Assembly (NCBI GenBank): GCA_017882065.1
Contig: JADGQD010000106.1
Coordinates: 1 to 7,125 of the forward strand
Origin: Anaerolineales bacterium
Lineage (GTDB): Bacteria; Chloroflexota; Anaerolineae; Anaerolineales; Villigracilaceae
DNA: 7,125 bases
Reading direction: 5' to 3'
How positions within the stretch are numbered: position 1 is the stretch's first letter; each line of letters starts with the position of its first letter. The notes under the pieces are model-generated. The model made no database searches. It saw only the letters and a program-made list of their open reading frames with translations, and was not told the origin of the DNA. Positions 1 through 5,870 of the stretch are shown here, piece after piece. Made by a program: the position numbers and the translations under genes.

Positions 1-257
1 CTGACGCGTTCCAGATTAGTGAGAACCGGCTTGCGCTCACGGCGCTCACCGATATACTTGATCTTCAGGCGCAGGACCTTCTGGCAGGGACGTTCGCCAT
101 CGGCGACTTCGAAGTTTTCCAGATAGCCTTCTTCTTTCAAGATCTTAGCAATTTCCACTTTGACCTTTGAAAGAGGCATAGCTGTCATGGCCTGACCACT
201 CATCACGGCATTGCGGATGCGGGTCAACATATCGGCAATTGGATCAGTCATGCTCAT
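1..257 (-). CDS. rpsH: 30S ribosomal protein S8, 3' end missing (runs off the left edge)
   Basis: S8 binds the central domain of 16S rRNA and is an early 30S assembly protein; in E. coli it is also the translational repressor of the spc operon. I translated this region by hand: it opens MSMTDPIADMLTRIRNAV, the hallmark S8 N-terminus, continues with a KVKVEIAKILKEEGYLENF helix-strand segment, and runs to NLERV at the window edge. About 85 codons are visible of a family length near 130, so the C-terminal rRNA-binding part lies outside the window. The start at 257 is preferred over the in-frame ATG at 251 because a strong GGAGGT lies 5 bases upstream of it and because S8 proteins commonly begin MSM-DPIADML. 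It follows rpsN by 17 bases and is read in the same direction, as in the canonical spc cluster. Confidence 0.97.
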   Translation of the reverse strand, partial: MSMTDPIADMLTRIRNAVMSGQAMTAMPLSKVKVEIAKILKEEGYLENFEVADGERPCQKVLRLKIKYIGERRERKPVLTNLERV

Positions 258-262
258 TTTCT

Positions 263-268
263 ACCTCC
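263..268 (-). promoter_or_regulatory. Shine-Dalgarno site of rpsH
   Basis: The minus strand reads GGAGGT here, 5 bases before the ATG at 257. This spacing fits the first ATG and not the second one six bases further on, so it decides the rpsH start. It lies in the short gap after the rpsN stop. Confidence 0.8.
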
Positions 269-274
269 ACCCGG

Positions 275-457
275 CTACCATGACGACTTCATGACGCCGG
301 GGATTTTCCCTTCCAGCGCGAATTCGCGGAAACAAATCCGGCACAGGCCAAAACGGCGAATATAACCGCGCGGGCGTCCGCAACGCGAGCAGCGATGGCG
401 GACTTGGTTGGGATACTTGCGGCGGAGTTCACGATACTTCATGCAAGTGCTTGCCAT
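275..457 (-). CDS. rpsN: 30S ribosomal protein S14, zinc-binding (type Z) form
   Basis: S14 sits in the head of the 30S subunit, next to S3 and S10. The 60-residue product is the short, zinc-binding form, as opposed to the roughly 100-residue zinc-free form of E. coli. Four cysteines form the zinc site: Cys23 and Cys26 in CSRCGRP, and Cys39 and Cys42 in CRICF. The C-terminal GKIPGVMKSSW is the usual family ending. The N-terminus (MASTCMKYRELRRKYP) carries an extra cysteine at position 5. The start lies 2 bases after the rplE stop (TAA-CT-ATG), with AAGGA inside the end of rplE as ribosome-binding site, so translation is probably coupled. The stop is TAG. Position between L5 and S8 is canonical for the spc operon. 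Confidence 0.98.
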   Translation of the reverse strand: MASTCMKYRELRRKYPNQVRHRCSRCGRPRGYIRRFGLCRICFREFALEGKIPGVMKSSW

Positions 458-459
458 AG

Positions 460-1008
460 TTACGCTTCCTTCTTGAACGGCATGCCCAGCAGTTGCAACA
501 TCAGCCGTGCATGGTCGTCAGATTTGGCTGTGGTCACAATCGTGACCTCCATGCCTCTTACCTTGTCGATCTTATCGTATTCGATCTCCGGGAAGATCAA
601 TTGGTCACGCAGACCAAGTGTATAGTTGCCGCGCCCATCGAAGGCATCCGGAGAAACACCGCGGAAGTCGCGCACGCGCGGCAGAGCAATGTTAATCAAC
701 CGGTCCAGGAAGGCCCACATTTTGGCGCCGCGCAAAGTTACCTTGGTGCCGATGATGCGTCCCTCGCGCAGTTTGAAGTTAGCAATACTCATGCGCGCTT
801 TGGTCATGACCGGTTTCTGGCCGGTAATGATGGTCATGTCGCCTGCCGCCGCTTCAAGCATTTTCGGATTATCCATTGCTTCACCGCCCAGGCCGATATT
901 GACCACGATCTTTTGGATATGCGGTACCTGCATAATATTCGTATACTCGAATGCTTTGAGCAGGGCCGAAACAACTTCTTTCTGGTATCTTTCTTGCATT
1001 CTATTCAT
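460..1008 (-). CDS. rplE: 50S ribosomal protein L5
   Basis: L5 binds 5S rRNA in the central protuberance of the 50S subunit and contacts P-site tRNA. The 182-residue product has the usual family length (about 180) and the conserved blocks: IQKIVVNIGLGGEA (residues 31-44), TGQKPVMTKARMSIANFKLREG (from 62), VTLRGAKMWAFLDRLI (90-105), LPRVRDFRGVSPDAFDGRGN (109-128), and a C-terminal EVTIVTTAKSDDHARLMLQLLGMPF. The start at 1008 (MNRMQERY) has GTGGAG about 9 bases upstream. The second ATG at 999 is a possible alternative but is too far from that site. The rplX stop lies 21 bases upstream and rpsN follows after 2 bases. The stop is TAA. I see nothing anomalous. Confidence 0.98.
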   Translation of the reverse strand: MNRMQERYQKEVVSALLKAFEYTNIMQVPHIQKIVVNIGLGGEAMDNPKMLEAAAGDMTIITGQKPVMTKARMSIANFKLREGRIIGTKVTLRGAKMWAFLDRLINIALPRVRDFRGVSPDAFDGRGNYTLGLRDQLIFPEIEYDKIDKVRGMEVTIVTTAKSDDHARLMLQLLGMPFKKEA

Positions 1009-1029
1009 AAATCAATGCTCCACCGGCGG

Positions 1030-1359
1030 CTAATCAATCAACGCCTGGCACTTCTTGCAGACGCGGTGTGCGCCGTCATTGTCGCGCTGGACACCGATAC
1101 GGGTCGGTTCGCTGCACTTCGGGCAGACCAGCATAACATTCGAGATGTCGAGCGGGGCCTCGAACTTGATACGGCCAGGGTTAATCGTGCGGCCCTGAGT
1201 CTGGACCTGCCGCTGGTGTTTGGTATGGATGTTCACACCCTGCACCACCACCCGGTGCTCGTCCGGCAGAACCTTGATCACTTCGCCGCGCTTGCCCTGT
1301 TCTTCAATTTTCCCGCTGATGATCTCAACGGTATCCCCTTTACGGATCTTGACTCTCAT
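1030..1359 (-). CDS. rplX: 50S ribosomal protein L24, four-cysteine (zinc ribbon) form
   Basis: L24 is an assembly initiator that binds the 5' part of 23S rRNA. The 109-residue product begins MRVKIRKGDTVEIISGK, which contains the KOW motif (roughly residues 3-36), and continues with the VNIHTKHQR segment. The C-terminus has two CxxC pairs, Cys79/Cys82 (VCPKC) and Cys101/Cys104 (VCKKC), the zinc-ribbon-like arrangement of the cysteine-bearing L24 form; E. coli L24 lacks such a pair set. The open frame extends upstream to an ATG at 1407 inside rplN. The start at 1359 is chosen because the family begins here and GAGGAG lies 6 bases upstream. It lies 19 bases after rplN and 21 before rplE. The stop is TAG. 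Confidence 0.97.
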   Translation of the reverse strand: MRVKIRKGDTVEIISGKIEEQGKRGEVIKVLPDEHRVVVQGVNIHTKHQRQVQTQGRTINPGRIKFEAPLDISNVMLVCPKCSEPTRIGVQRDNDGAHRVCKKCQALID

Positions 1360-1365
1360 CGTTCG

Positions 1366-1371
1366 CTCCTC
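1366..1371 (-). promoter_or_regulatory. Shine-Dalgarno site of rplX
   Basis: GAGGAG on the minus strand, 6 bases before the ATG at 1359. It fixes the L24 start at MRVKIRKGD and excludes the longer frame from 1407, which would add 16 residues foreign to the family. Confidence 0.8.
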
Positions 1372-1378
1372 AACTGGC

Positions 1379-1750
1379 CTAGAGCACTTCCGGGGCCAGC
1401 GAAACAATCTTCATAAAGCCCTTTTCGCGCAGTTCGCGTGCCACCGGGCCGAAGATACGGCTGCCCCTCGGGTTCTGGCCGTCGGCATCCAAGATGACAG
1501 CAGCATTGTCGTCAAAGCGGATATAGGAGCCATCCTCGCGGCGCCATTCCTTGGTACAACGCACAATCACAGCCTTGACAATCTCGGATTTCTTGATCGA
1601 TCCATTGGGTGTCGCCGATTTGACCGTCCCTACCACGATGTCACCAATCGCGCCGTACCTACGGGACGAACCGCCCATAACGTGGATGACCAGGATTTCG
1701 CGCGCACCGGTATTATCAGCCACTTTCAAACGAGACTCGTGCTGAATCAT
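1379..1750 (-). CDS. rplN: 50S ribosomal protein L14
   Basis: L14 lies at the subunit interface of the 50S particle, contacts 16S rRNA through a bridge, and is the site where the silencing factor RsfS docks in many bacteria. The 123-residue product matches the family end to end: MIQHESRLKVADNTGARE at the start, RRYGAIGDIVVGTVK in the first barrel, then IRFDDNAAVIL and RIFGPVARELREKGFMKIVS, ending SLAPEVL exactly as in E. coli. The start overlaps the rpsQ stop in an ATGA junction (4 bases shared), indicating translational coupling. rplX follows after 19 bases. The stop is TAG. The loop PNGSIKKSE (49-57) differs from the more common PRGKVKKGD, a small family-level variation. Confidence 0.98.
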   Translation of the reverse strand: MIQHESRLKVADNTGAREILVIHVMGGSSRRYGAIGDIVVGTVKSATPNGSIKKSEIVKAVIVRCTKEWRREDGSYIRFDDNAAVILDADGQNPRGSRIFGPVARELREKGFMKIVSLAPEVL

Positions 1751-2025
1751 GGCTGCGTCTCCACGGCAGAATCGGCCGTGCGGATTTCACGTTTGATGAT
1801 CGACTCAACCACCCAGCGCTTATCGCGTGAGATAGGACGGCTCTCCACGATCTGAACCTGATCACCGATTTGGCAACCCAGTTCATCATGGGCCTTGACG
1901 CGCTTGCTCAAATGCACCACCTTGCGGTAGAGCGGATGCCGGAAAGTTCGGCCAATCTCAACCACAACAGTTTTGGTCATTTTATTACTGGTAACAACAC
2001 CAGTTATTCGACGACGGTCATTCAT
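1747..2025 (-). CDS. rpsQ: 30S ribosomal protein S17
   Basis: S17 is a primary binding protein of the 16S rRNA 5' domain with an OB fold. The 92-residue product starts with the family's RRRITGVVTSNKMTKTVVV strand pair, then the HPLYRKVVHLSKRVKAHDE loop (30-48), and the signature GDQVQIVESRPISRDKRW (54-71). The last dozen residues (from about 81) are a non-conserved tail, as in many S17 proteins. Both ends overlap neighbours through ATGA junctions: the start overlaps the rpmC stop and the stop (TGA) overlaps the rplN start. AGGAAGG lies a few bases upstream of the start, inside rpmC. The L29-S17-L14 order is canonical. Confidence 0.98.
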   Translation of the reverse strand: MNDRRRITGVVTSNKMTKTVVVEIGRTFRHPLYRKVVHLSKRVKAHDELGCQIGDQVQIVESRPISRDKRWVVESIIKREIRTADSAVETQP

Positions 2026-2234
2026 GCTTCACCTTCCTGTACAGTCGTCCGGGTACGTTCATTGAAGATGGTCTCCATCCGGGCGACATCACGACGTAGC
2101 AGGCGCAGGTGGCTGGTATCGGTTAATTGACCGGTGACCTGCTGGAAGCGAAGTTTCATCAACTCCTCACGCATATCCGACAGTTTGGCCTGCATTTCTT
2201 CAACCGACATCTTGCGAATCTCTTCGGTTTTCAT
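2022..2234 (-). CDS. rpmC: 50S ribosomal protein L29
   Basis: L29 is a small two-helix protein near the polypeptide exit tunnel, next to L23, where it helps form the docking site for nascent-chain factors. The 70-residue product has the typical pattern: MKTEEIRKMSVEEMQAKL, then LREELMKLRFQ-like helix MREELMKLRFQQVTGQL, and the second helix with LRLLRRDVARMETIFNER. It begins 2 bases after the rplP stop (TAG-GC-ATG), with an AGGAGA site overlapping the end of rplP, so coupling to L16 is likely. The stop (TGA) overlaps the rpsQ start. The C-terminal tail after NER (about residues 60-70) is poorly conserved, as usual. Confidence 0.97.
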   Translation of the reverse strand: MKTEEIRKMSVEEMQAKLSDMREELMKLRFQQVTGQLTDTSHLRLLRRDVARMETIFNERTRTTVQEGEA

Positions 2235-2236
2235 GC

Positions 2237-2662
2237 CTACTCTCCTGCCGCTATATCACTACGGGCAATGATCTTGGTCTTGATCGCAAATTTATGCCTG
2301 GCCAAGCCCAGCGCCTCACGAGCCGCGGCCTCATCCAAACCGCCAATTTCGAACATAACACGGCCCGGTTTGACAACCGCCACCCAATATTCCACGTTGC
2401 CCTTGCCTTTACCCATGCGGGTTTCCGGGGGCTTCTGTGTATAGGGTTTATCCGGGAAGATGCGGATCCAGACCTTGCCACGGCGCTTCATAGCATGGAC
2501 AAGCGCGCGACGGGCAGCTTCGATTTGACGGGCAGTCACCCACCCCGGCTCCATCGCCAACAGGCCATAATCGCCGAAGGAAATCTCGACGCCGCGCGAT
2601 TCCTTCCCTTTCATACGGCCGCGCATCTGCTTGCGGTACTTCACACGTTTTGGCATTAACAT
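2237..2662 (-). CDS. rplP: 50S ribosomal protein L16
   Basis: L16 organises the A-site region of 23S rRNA and is needed for late 50S assembly. The 141-residue product carries MLMPKRVKYRKQMRGRMKG at the N-terminus, EPGWVTARQIEAARRALVHA (38-57), and the conserved loop FPDKPYTQKPPETRMGKGKG (69-88), whose tip approaches the peptidyl transferase centre. Arg82 corresponds to the E. coli Arg81 that is hydroxylated by the YcfD/RoxA oxygenase; whether it is modified here cannot be seen. The start at 2662 is chosen over the ATG two codons later because GAGGT lies 7 bases upstream and the family begins ML-PKR. It follows rpsC by 30 bases. The stop is TAG. Confidence 0.98.
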   Translation of the reverse strand: MLMPKRVKYRKQMRGRMKGKESRGVEISFGDYGLLAMEPGWVTARQIEAARRALVHAMKRRGKVWIRIFPDKPYTQKPPETRMGKGKGNVEYWVAVVKPGRVMFEIGGLDEAAAREALGLARHKFAIKTKIIARSDIAAGE

Positions 2663-2692
2663 AGCATCAACCTCACTTCACAGACGCCTGGT

Positions 2693-3370
2693 CTACTCGC
2701 TAACGTAGACGCCTTCGGTAGTCTCGATTTTTTCTTCAACTTCGACTTTCATATCGCCGTGATAGACCCAGACCTTGACGCCGATTCGGCCATAAGTCGT
2801 CGCGGCTTCGGCACGGGCAAAATCAATATCCGCACGCAAAGTTTGCAGCGGAACCCGGCCATCGCGCAGCCAAACCGTGCGAGCCATTTCTGCGCCTCCC
2901 AATCGGCCAGCGACCTCAATCTTGATACCTTGAGCGCCCTGCCGCATCGCCTGCTGGATGGCACGTTTCATCGCCCGGCGATAACTGATGCGGCGTTCCA
3001 GTTGATCTCTAATATTATGAGCAACCAGATAAGCATCGCAATCAGGAGTTTTGATTTCTTTAATATCCAAATCCACTTTTTTGCCGGTCAACCCTTCGAG
3101 GGCTACACGGACTTTCTTGATGCCTTCGCCTTTGCGGCCGATCAGGATGCCCGGTTTGGCGGTAAACACAGCTACTTTCAATTTACCGGGATAACGCTCC
3201 ACATCAATACGCGAGACGCCCGCGCGGCCGGATTCTCTGTAGAGCATGTCGCGGATAGCGAAGTCCTGCAACAATTGCTCACGGTATTGAGCACCTTCAG
3301 CGAACCAGCGGCCACGCCAGTCCCGAGTGACATTCAGGCGAAAACCAATCGGATGAACTTTGCGACCCAT
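2693..3370 (-). CDS. rpsC: 30S ribosomal protein S3
   Basis: S3 forms part of the mRNA entry channel and, with S4, has mRNA helicase activity. The 225-residue product starts MGRKVHPIGFRLNVTRDW, has a KH domain with the GxxG loop GRKG at residues 78-81, and the C-terminal domain with AGRLGGAEMAR (154-164), GRVPLQTLRADIDF (171-184) and IGVKVWVYHG (196-205). Arg131, Arg132 and Lys135 match the E. coli helicase residues at the same numbers. Two positions differ from the common pattern: Val166 where ARTE usually has Glu, and Gln176 where PLHTL usually has His. The open frame continues upstream to 3427, but the start at 3370 is set by the family N-terminus and by AAGGAG 5 bases before it. The gap from rplV is 28 bases and the stop is TAG. 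Confidence 0.98.
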   Translation of the reverse strand: MGRKVHPIGFRLNVTRDWRGRWFAEGAQYREQLLQDFAIRDMLYRESGRAGVSRIDVERYPGKLKVAVFTAKPGILIGRKGEGIKKVRVALEGLTGKKVDLDIKEIKTPDCDAYLVAHNIRDQLERRISYRRAMKRAIQQAMRQGAQGIKIEVAGRLGGAEMARTVWLRDGRVPLQTLRADIDFARAEAATTYGRIGVKVWVYHGDMKVEVEEKIETTEGVYVSE

Positions 3371-3375
3371 AAGAT

Positions 3376-3381
3376 CTCCTT
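3376..3381 (-). promoter_or_regulatory. Shine-Dalgarno site of rpsC
   Basis: AAGGAG on the minus strand, 5 bases before the ATG at 3370. It confirms MGRKVHPIG as the S3 start and rules out the upstream in-frame ATG at 3427, which would overlap rplV. Confidence 0.8.
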
Positions 3382-3398
3382 CGTCCTTTCTTTGCCGG

Positions 3399-3746
3399 TC
3401 AGGCAACCTCGCGTTCGCGCAGGACAACAGTTATATGCGATGAACGGCGCAGGACCGGTTTGAAGCGACCGCGTGCCCCGAAACGGCGCCATTTACGGGT
3501 GGGCGCTTCGTCGGCAAAGATTGTAGCAACGAACAGGTCGTCGCGGCTGACACCGAAGTTCTCCTCGGCATTGGCAACGGCAGAAGCCAGAAGTTTTCCA
3601 ACCGGCAACGCCGCGTTTTGGGGCGCGAAGCGCAGTATTTCCATTGCCTGCACTGCATTTTTTCCGCGCACCAAATCAACAACCAGACGTACTTTCTGGG
3701 CCGAGATGGTCAGGAAACGTAATTGAGCACGAATATCATGAGTCAT
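3399..3746 (-). CDS. rplV: 50S ribosomal protein L22
   Basis: L22 contacts all domains of 23S rRNA, and its extended hairpin lines the peptide exit tunnel (a site of macrolide resistance mutations). The 115-residue product shows the family pattern: ISAQKVRLVVDLVRGK (14-29), A-QAMEILRFAP (31-42), KLLASAVANAEENF (51-64), and the tunnel hairpin followed by ARGRFKPVLRRSSHITVVL (91-109). The open frame extends upstream to 3821 inside rpsS, but those 25 residues are the out-of-frame tail of S19. The start at 3746 has a perfect AGGAGG 6 bases upstream. The rpsS stop codon overlaps this site, which suggests coupled translation. The stop is TGA. Confidence 0.98.
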   Translation of the reverse strand: MTHDIRAQLRFLTISAQKVRLVVDLVRGKNAVQAMEILRFAPQNAALPVGKLLASAVANAEENFGVSRDDLFVATIFADEAPTRKWRRFGARGRFKPVLRRSSHITVVLREREVA

Positions 3747-3752
3747 CTCTAA

Positions 3753-3758
3753 CCTCCT
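3753..3758 (-). promoter_or_regulatory. Shine-Dalgarno site of rplV, fused to the rpsS stop codon
   Basis: The minus strand reads TAGGAGGTTAGAGATG. The perfect AGGAGG sits 6 bases before the rplV ATG, and the first letters of TAGGAGG are the S19 stop codon TAG (3757-3759). A ribosome terminating on rpsS therefore covers the rplV initiation site. This decides the rplV start. Confidence 0.85.
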
Positions 3759-4041
3759 ACCCCGCCGGCTTCGACGACTTCTCAGCCGCCAAATGGCCAC
3801 GGAATAGCCGCGTCGGCGCAAATTCGCCCAGGCGATGACCTACCATATTTTCGGTGATGTAGATCGGCACATGGCGGCGGCCATCGTGGATTGCGATCGT
3901 GTGTCCCACCATTTGGGGGAAAATCACACTGGCGCGGCTCCAGGTGCGGATGACCTTCTTCTCGCCTTTCTGGTTCATCGCTTCAATCTTCTTCAACAGT
4001 TTAGGGGCAATGTAAGGCCCTTTTTTCAATGAACGCGACAT
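3757..4041 (-). CDS. rpsS: 30S ribosomal protein S19
   Basis: S19 sits in the head of the 30S subunit with S13 and contacts the A-site finger of the 50S. The 94-residue product begins MSRSLKKGPYIAPKLLKKIE, has IRTWSRASVIFPQMVGHTIAIHDGR (31-55), and ends with the signature YITENMVGHRLGEFAPTR (61-78) plus the basic tail FRGHLAAEKS. Length is normal (about 92-95). The start at 4041 has GAGGGT about 9 bases upstream and lies 29 bases after the rplB stop. The TAG stop is part of the rplV ribosome-binding site. I see no irregularity. Confidence 0.98.
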   Translation of the reverse strand: MSRSLKKGPYIAPKLLKKIEAMNQKGEKKVIRTWSRASVIFPQMVGHTIAIHDGRRHVPIYITENMVGHRLGEFAPTRLFRGHLAAEKSSKPAG

Positions 4042-4070
4042 ATCTGCTACCCTCGCTTACTCTCAGCGCC

Positions 4071-4907
4071 CTAGCGGCTAGACTTGCTGCGGTGGCGCAC
4101 GATGTACTTTTCCGTCGACTTGTTGCGGCGGGTCTTGTACCCACGGGCTGGTTTGCCCCACGGGGTTTTCGGGCCGGGCATACCGGTCGGCTGGCGGCCT
4201 TCACCACCGCCGTGCGGATGGTCACGCGGTGACATTGCAGTACCACGCACGGTCGGGCGAATGCCCATGTGACGTTTGCGTCCGGCTTTACCCAACTTGA
4301 TGTTGCTGTGATCCAGGTTGCCAACCTGACCAATCGTGGCATAGCAGACCTGGTTCACCAGACGCACTTCGCCCGAAGGCAGACGGATCTGGGCATACTC
4401 GCCTTCTTTAGCAAGCACCTGCGCCGAACCACCCGCCGAACGGACGAGTTGCCCACCCTTGCCCAGTTTAAGTTCAATGTTATGGACCAAGGTACCGACA
4501 GGGATGTTCGAGAGCGGCAGACTGTTGCCAGGGCGGATTTCAGCCTGAGCTCCGGAAAGAAGCGTATCACCGACCTTGATCCCAAGCGGAGCAACAATGT
4601 AACGTTTCTCGCCGTCAGCATAAAATAGCAGGGCCAGGCGAGCTGTCCGGTTAGGATCGTATTCAATCGCCGCGACCCTGGCCGGGATATTTCGCTTATC
4701 ACGCTTGAAATCCAAAATTCGGATATAACGGCGATTCCCACCGCCACGATGGCGTACTGTGATGCGGCCAGTGGTATCGCGGCCACCATGTCCACGCGGA
4801 TGAATGATCAGGCTGCGCTCAGGAGTGGACTTGGTAATCTCTTCGAACGTGTATCCGGTCATCCCCCGCTGGCCGGGCGTCGTGGGTTTATACTTTTTGA
4901 CAGCCAT
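4071..4907 (-). CDS. rplB: 50S ribosomal protein L2
   Basis: L2 is one of the most conserved ribosomal proteins. It is needed for subunit joining and lies close to the peptidyl transferase centre. The 278-residue product has MAVKKYKPTTPGQRGMTG at the start, the OB-fold region with HRGGGNRRYIRILDFKRDK (53-71) and VAAIEYDPNR (78-87), an SH3-like region with GEVRLV (179-184), and the C-terminal DHPHGGGEGR (229-238). His230 corresponds to E. coli His229, proposed to matter for peptidyl transfer. The common AMNPVDHPHGG reads AMSPRDHPHGG here. The start shares one base with the rplW stop (TAATG), with AAGGGGTG upstream as ribosome-binding site, so translation is coupled to L23. The stop is TAG. Confidence 0.98.
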   Translation of the reverse strand: MAVKKYKPTTPGQRGMTGYTFEEITKSTPERSLIIHPRGHGGRDTTGRITVRHRGGGNRRYIRILDFKRDKRNIPARVAAIEYDPNRTARLALLFYADGEKRYIVAPLGIKVGDTLLSGAQAEIRPGNSLPLSNIPVGTLVHNIELKLGKGGQLVRSAGGSAQVLAKEGEYAQIRLPSGEVRLVNQVCYATIGQVGNLDHSNIKLGKAGRKRHMGIRPTVRGTAMSPRDHPHGGGEGRQPTGMPGPKTPWGKPARGYKTRRNKSTEKYIVRHRSKSSR

Positions 4908-5206
4908 TACTTCACCCCTTCAAGAAAATCGAGGGTGCTTCCCTCGGCCAGAGTAACAATCGCCTTCTTGAAACCAGCCGCCCGAATCATCAGGCGCCGG
5001 TTGCGGCGACGGCTGCGTTTACCAGCCGTATTCATAATATTGACGCGCGTGACCTTTACGTCGAACAATGTTTCAACCGCGTCCTTCACCAAAGTTCGGG
5101 TAGCCTCGGATGCGACCTCGAATGAATATTGGCGAAGTTTGCCAGTCTGATAGTTCGACTTCTCAGTGACAAGCGGGCGGCGAAGTACATCATAAATCGT
5201 TATCAT
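4907..5206 (-). CDS. rplW: 50S ribosomal protein L23
   Basis: L23 sits at the exit of the polypeptide tunnel and is the main docking site for trigger factor and SRP. The 99-residue product has the family opening ITIYDVLRRPLVTEKSNYQ with the RPLVTEKS motif (10-17), a YSFEVASEATRTLVKDAVETLFDVKV core (27-52), the strand VTRVNIMNTAGK (52-63), a basic loop RSRRRNRR (64-71), and a final strand KKAIVTLAEG (80-89). AGGAGGG lies 4 bases before the start and contains part of the rplD stop codon. The TAA stop overlaps the rplB ATG by one base. The L4-L23-L2 order is canonical. Confidence 0.98.
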   Translation of the reverse strand: MITIYDVLRRPLVTEKSNYQTGKLRQYSFEVASEATRTLVKDAVETLFDVKVTRVNIMNTAGKRSRRRNRRLMIRAAGFKKAIVTLAEGSTLDFLEGVK

Positions 5207-5210
5207 GCTG

Positions 5211-5217
5211 CCCTCCT
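5211..5217 (-). promoter_or_regulatory. Shine-Dalgarno site of rplW, fused to the rplD stop codon
   Basis: The minus strand reads TAGGAGGGCAGCATG: AGGAGGG ends 4 bases before the rplW ATG, and the leading TAG is the L4 stop (5216-5218). The arrangement is the same as at the rpsS/rplV junction. Confidence 0.8.
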
Positions 5218-5845
5218 ACACCAGAAAAGACTTCAAAACGTCCAATGCCTTGAGCGGCATGACGACTTTATCGTAACCAAGCAGGTCCCGGATATTCAGA
5301 TAACTAGCCATCAGCAACCTGGCATCCGGGAGATTATTGCTTGAGCGGGCTACCACATCGTACTCGGCGCCTTTCTCGGCGACCAGGATCAGGACAGACG
5401 CATCGCCAACCAGAACATTCAGAGCCTGCGCCATCAGGCGGGTCTTCGGCTCGGGCAGCACCAATTCATCCACTACCACCAAGCCAGACTCAGCCGCCTT
5501 GGCCGTCAATGCCGAACGCAGCGCAGCGCGACGCATTTTCAGCGGCATATGCTGCGTATATTTGCGAGGGCGGGGCGTATGGATCCTGCCACCATGGACC
5601 CACTGCGGAGCGCGGGTGGACCCCTGGCGGGCGCGACCGGTGCCCTTCTGTTTCCACGGCTTTTTACCACCCCCGGAGACCTCGCTGCGGGTCTTGGTTT
5701 TGGATGTACCCAGGCGGGCATTTGCCATTTGCTGAATATAGGCCTGGTGCATCAAATCTACGTTTACCGGAGCCTCAAAGATCTCGGCCGGAAGTTCAAC
5801 CGTCTTGACCTTTTCGCCCTTCATGTTGAGAACGTCTACTTTCAT
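5216..5845 (-). CDS. rplD: 50S ribosomal protein L4
   Basis: L4 binds domain I of 23S rRNA and extends a loop into the exit tunnel. In E. coli it also represses its own S10 operon by acting on the leader mRNA. The 209-residue product begins MKVDVLNMKGEKVKTVELP, has HQAYIQQMANARLGT (33-47), the tunnel loop with KKPWKQKGTGRARQGSTRAP (61-80) and HGG, then KMRRAALRSALTAKA (103-117), VVVDEL, and a C-terminal domain ending ALDVLKSFLV. The open frame reaches back to 5929 inside rplC. The start at 5845 fits the family and has GGGAG about 10 bases upstream. It follows rplC by 25 bases. The stop is TAG, embedded in the rplW ribosome-binding site. Whether this L4 autoregulates cannot be seen. Confidence 0.97.
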   Translation of the reverse strand: MKVDVLNMKGEKVKTVELPAEIFEAPVNVDLMHQAYIQQMANARLGTSKTKTRSEVSGGGKKPWKQKGTGRARQGSTRAPQWVHGGRIHTPRPRKYTQHMPLKMRRAALRSALTAKAAESGLVVVDELVLPEPKTRLMAQALNVLVGDASVLILVAEKGAEYDVVARSSNNLPDARLLMASYLNIRDLLGYDKVVMPLKALDVLKSFLV

Positions 5846-5870
5846 GGTACCTATGCTCCCATCATCCGCG

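Noticed and set aside
493..1416. 307-codon plus-strand open frame opposite rplE and rplX
   Set aside because: It is the antisense shadow of two certain ribosomal-protein genes, has no family resemblance, and spans their junction. Long antisense frames are common opposite GC-rich, codon-biased genes.
2759..3463. 234-codon plus-strand open frame opposite rpsC
   Set aside because: It mirrors the S3 codon pattern, resembles nothing known, and runs on into rplV antisense. No independent signal supports it.
3747..3821. Longer L22 start at 3821 (also longer L4, S3 and L24 starts at 5929, 3427 and 1407)
   Set aside because: Each extension runs through the upstream gene in another frame, adds residues foreign to the family, and lacks a ribosome-binding site. 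The chosen starts all have one at good spacing.
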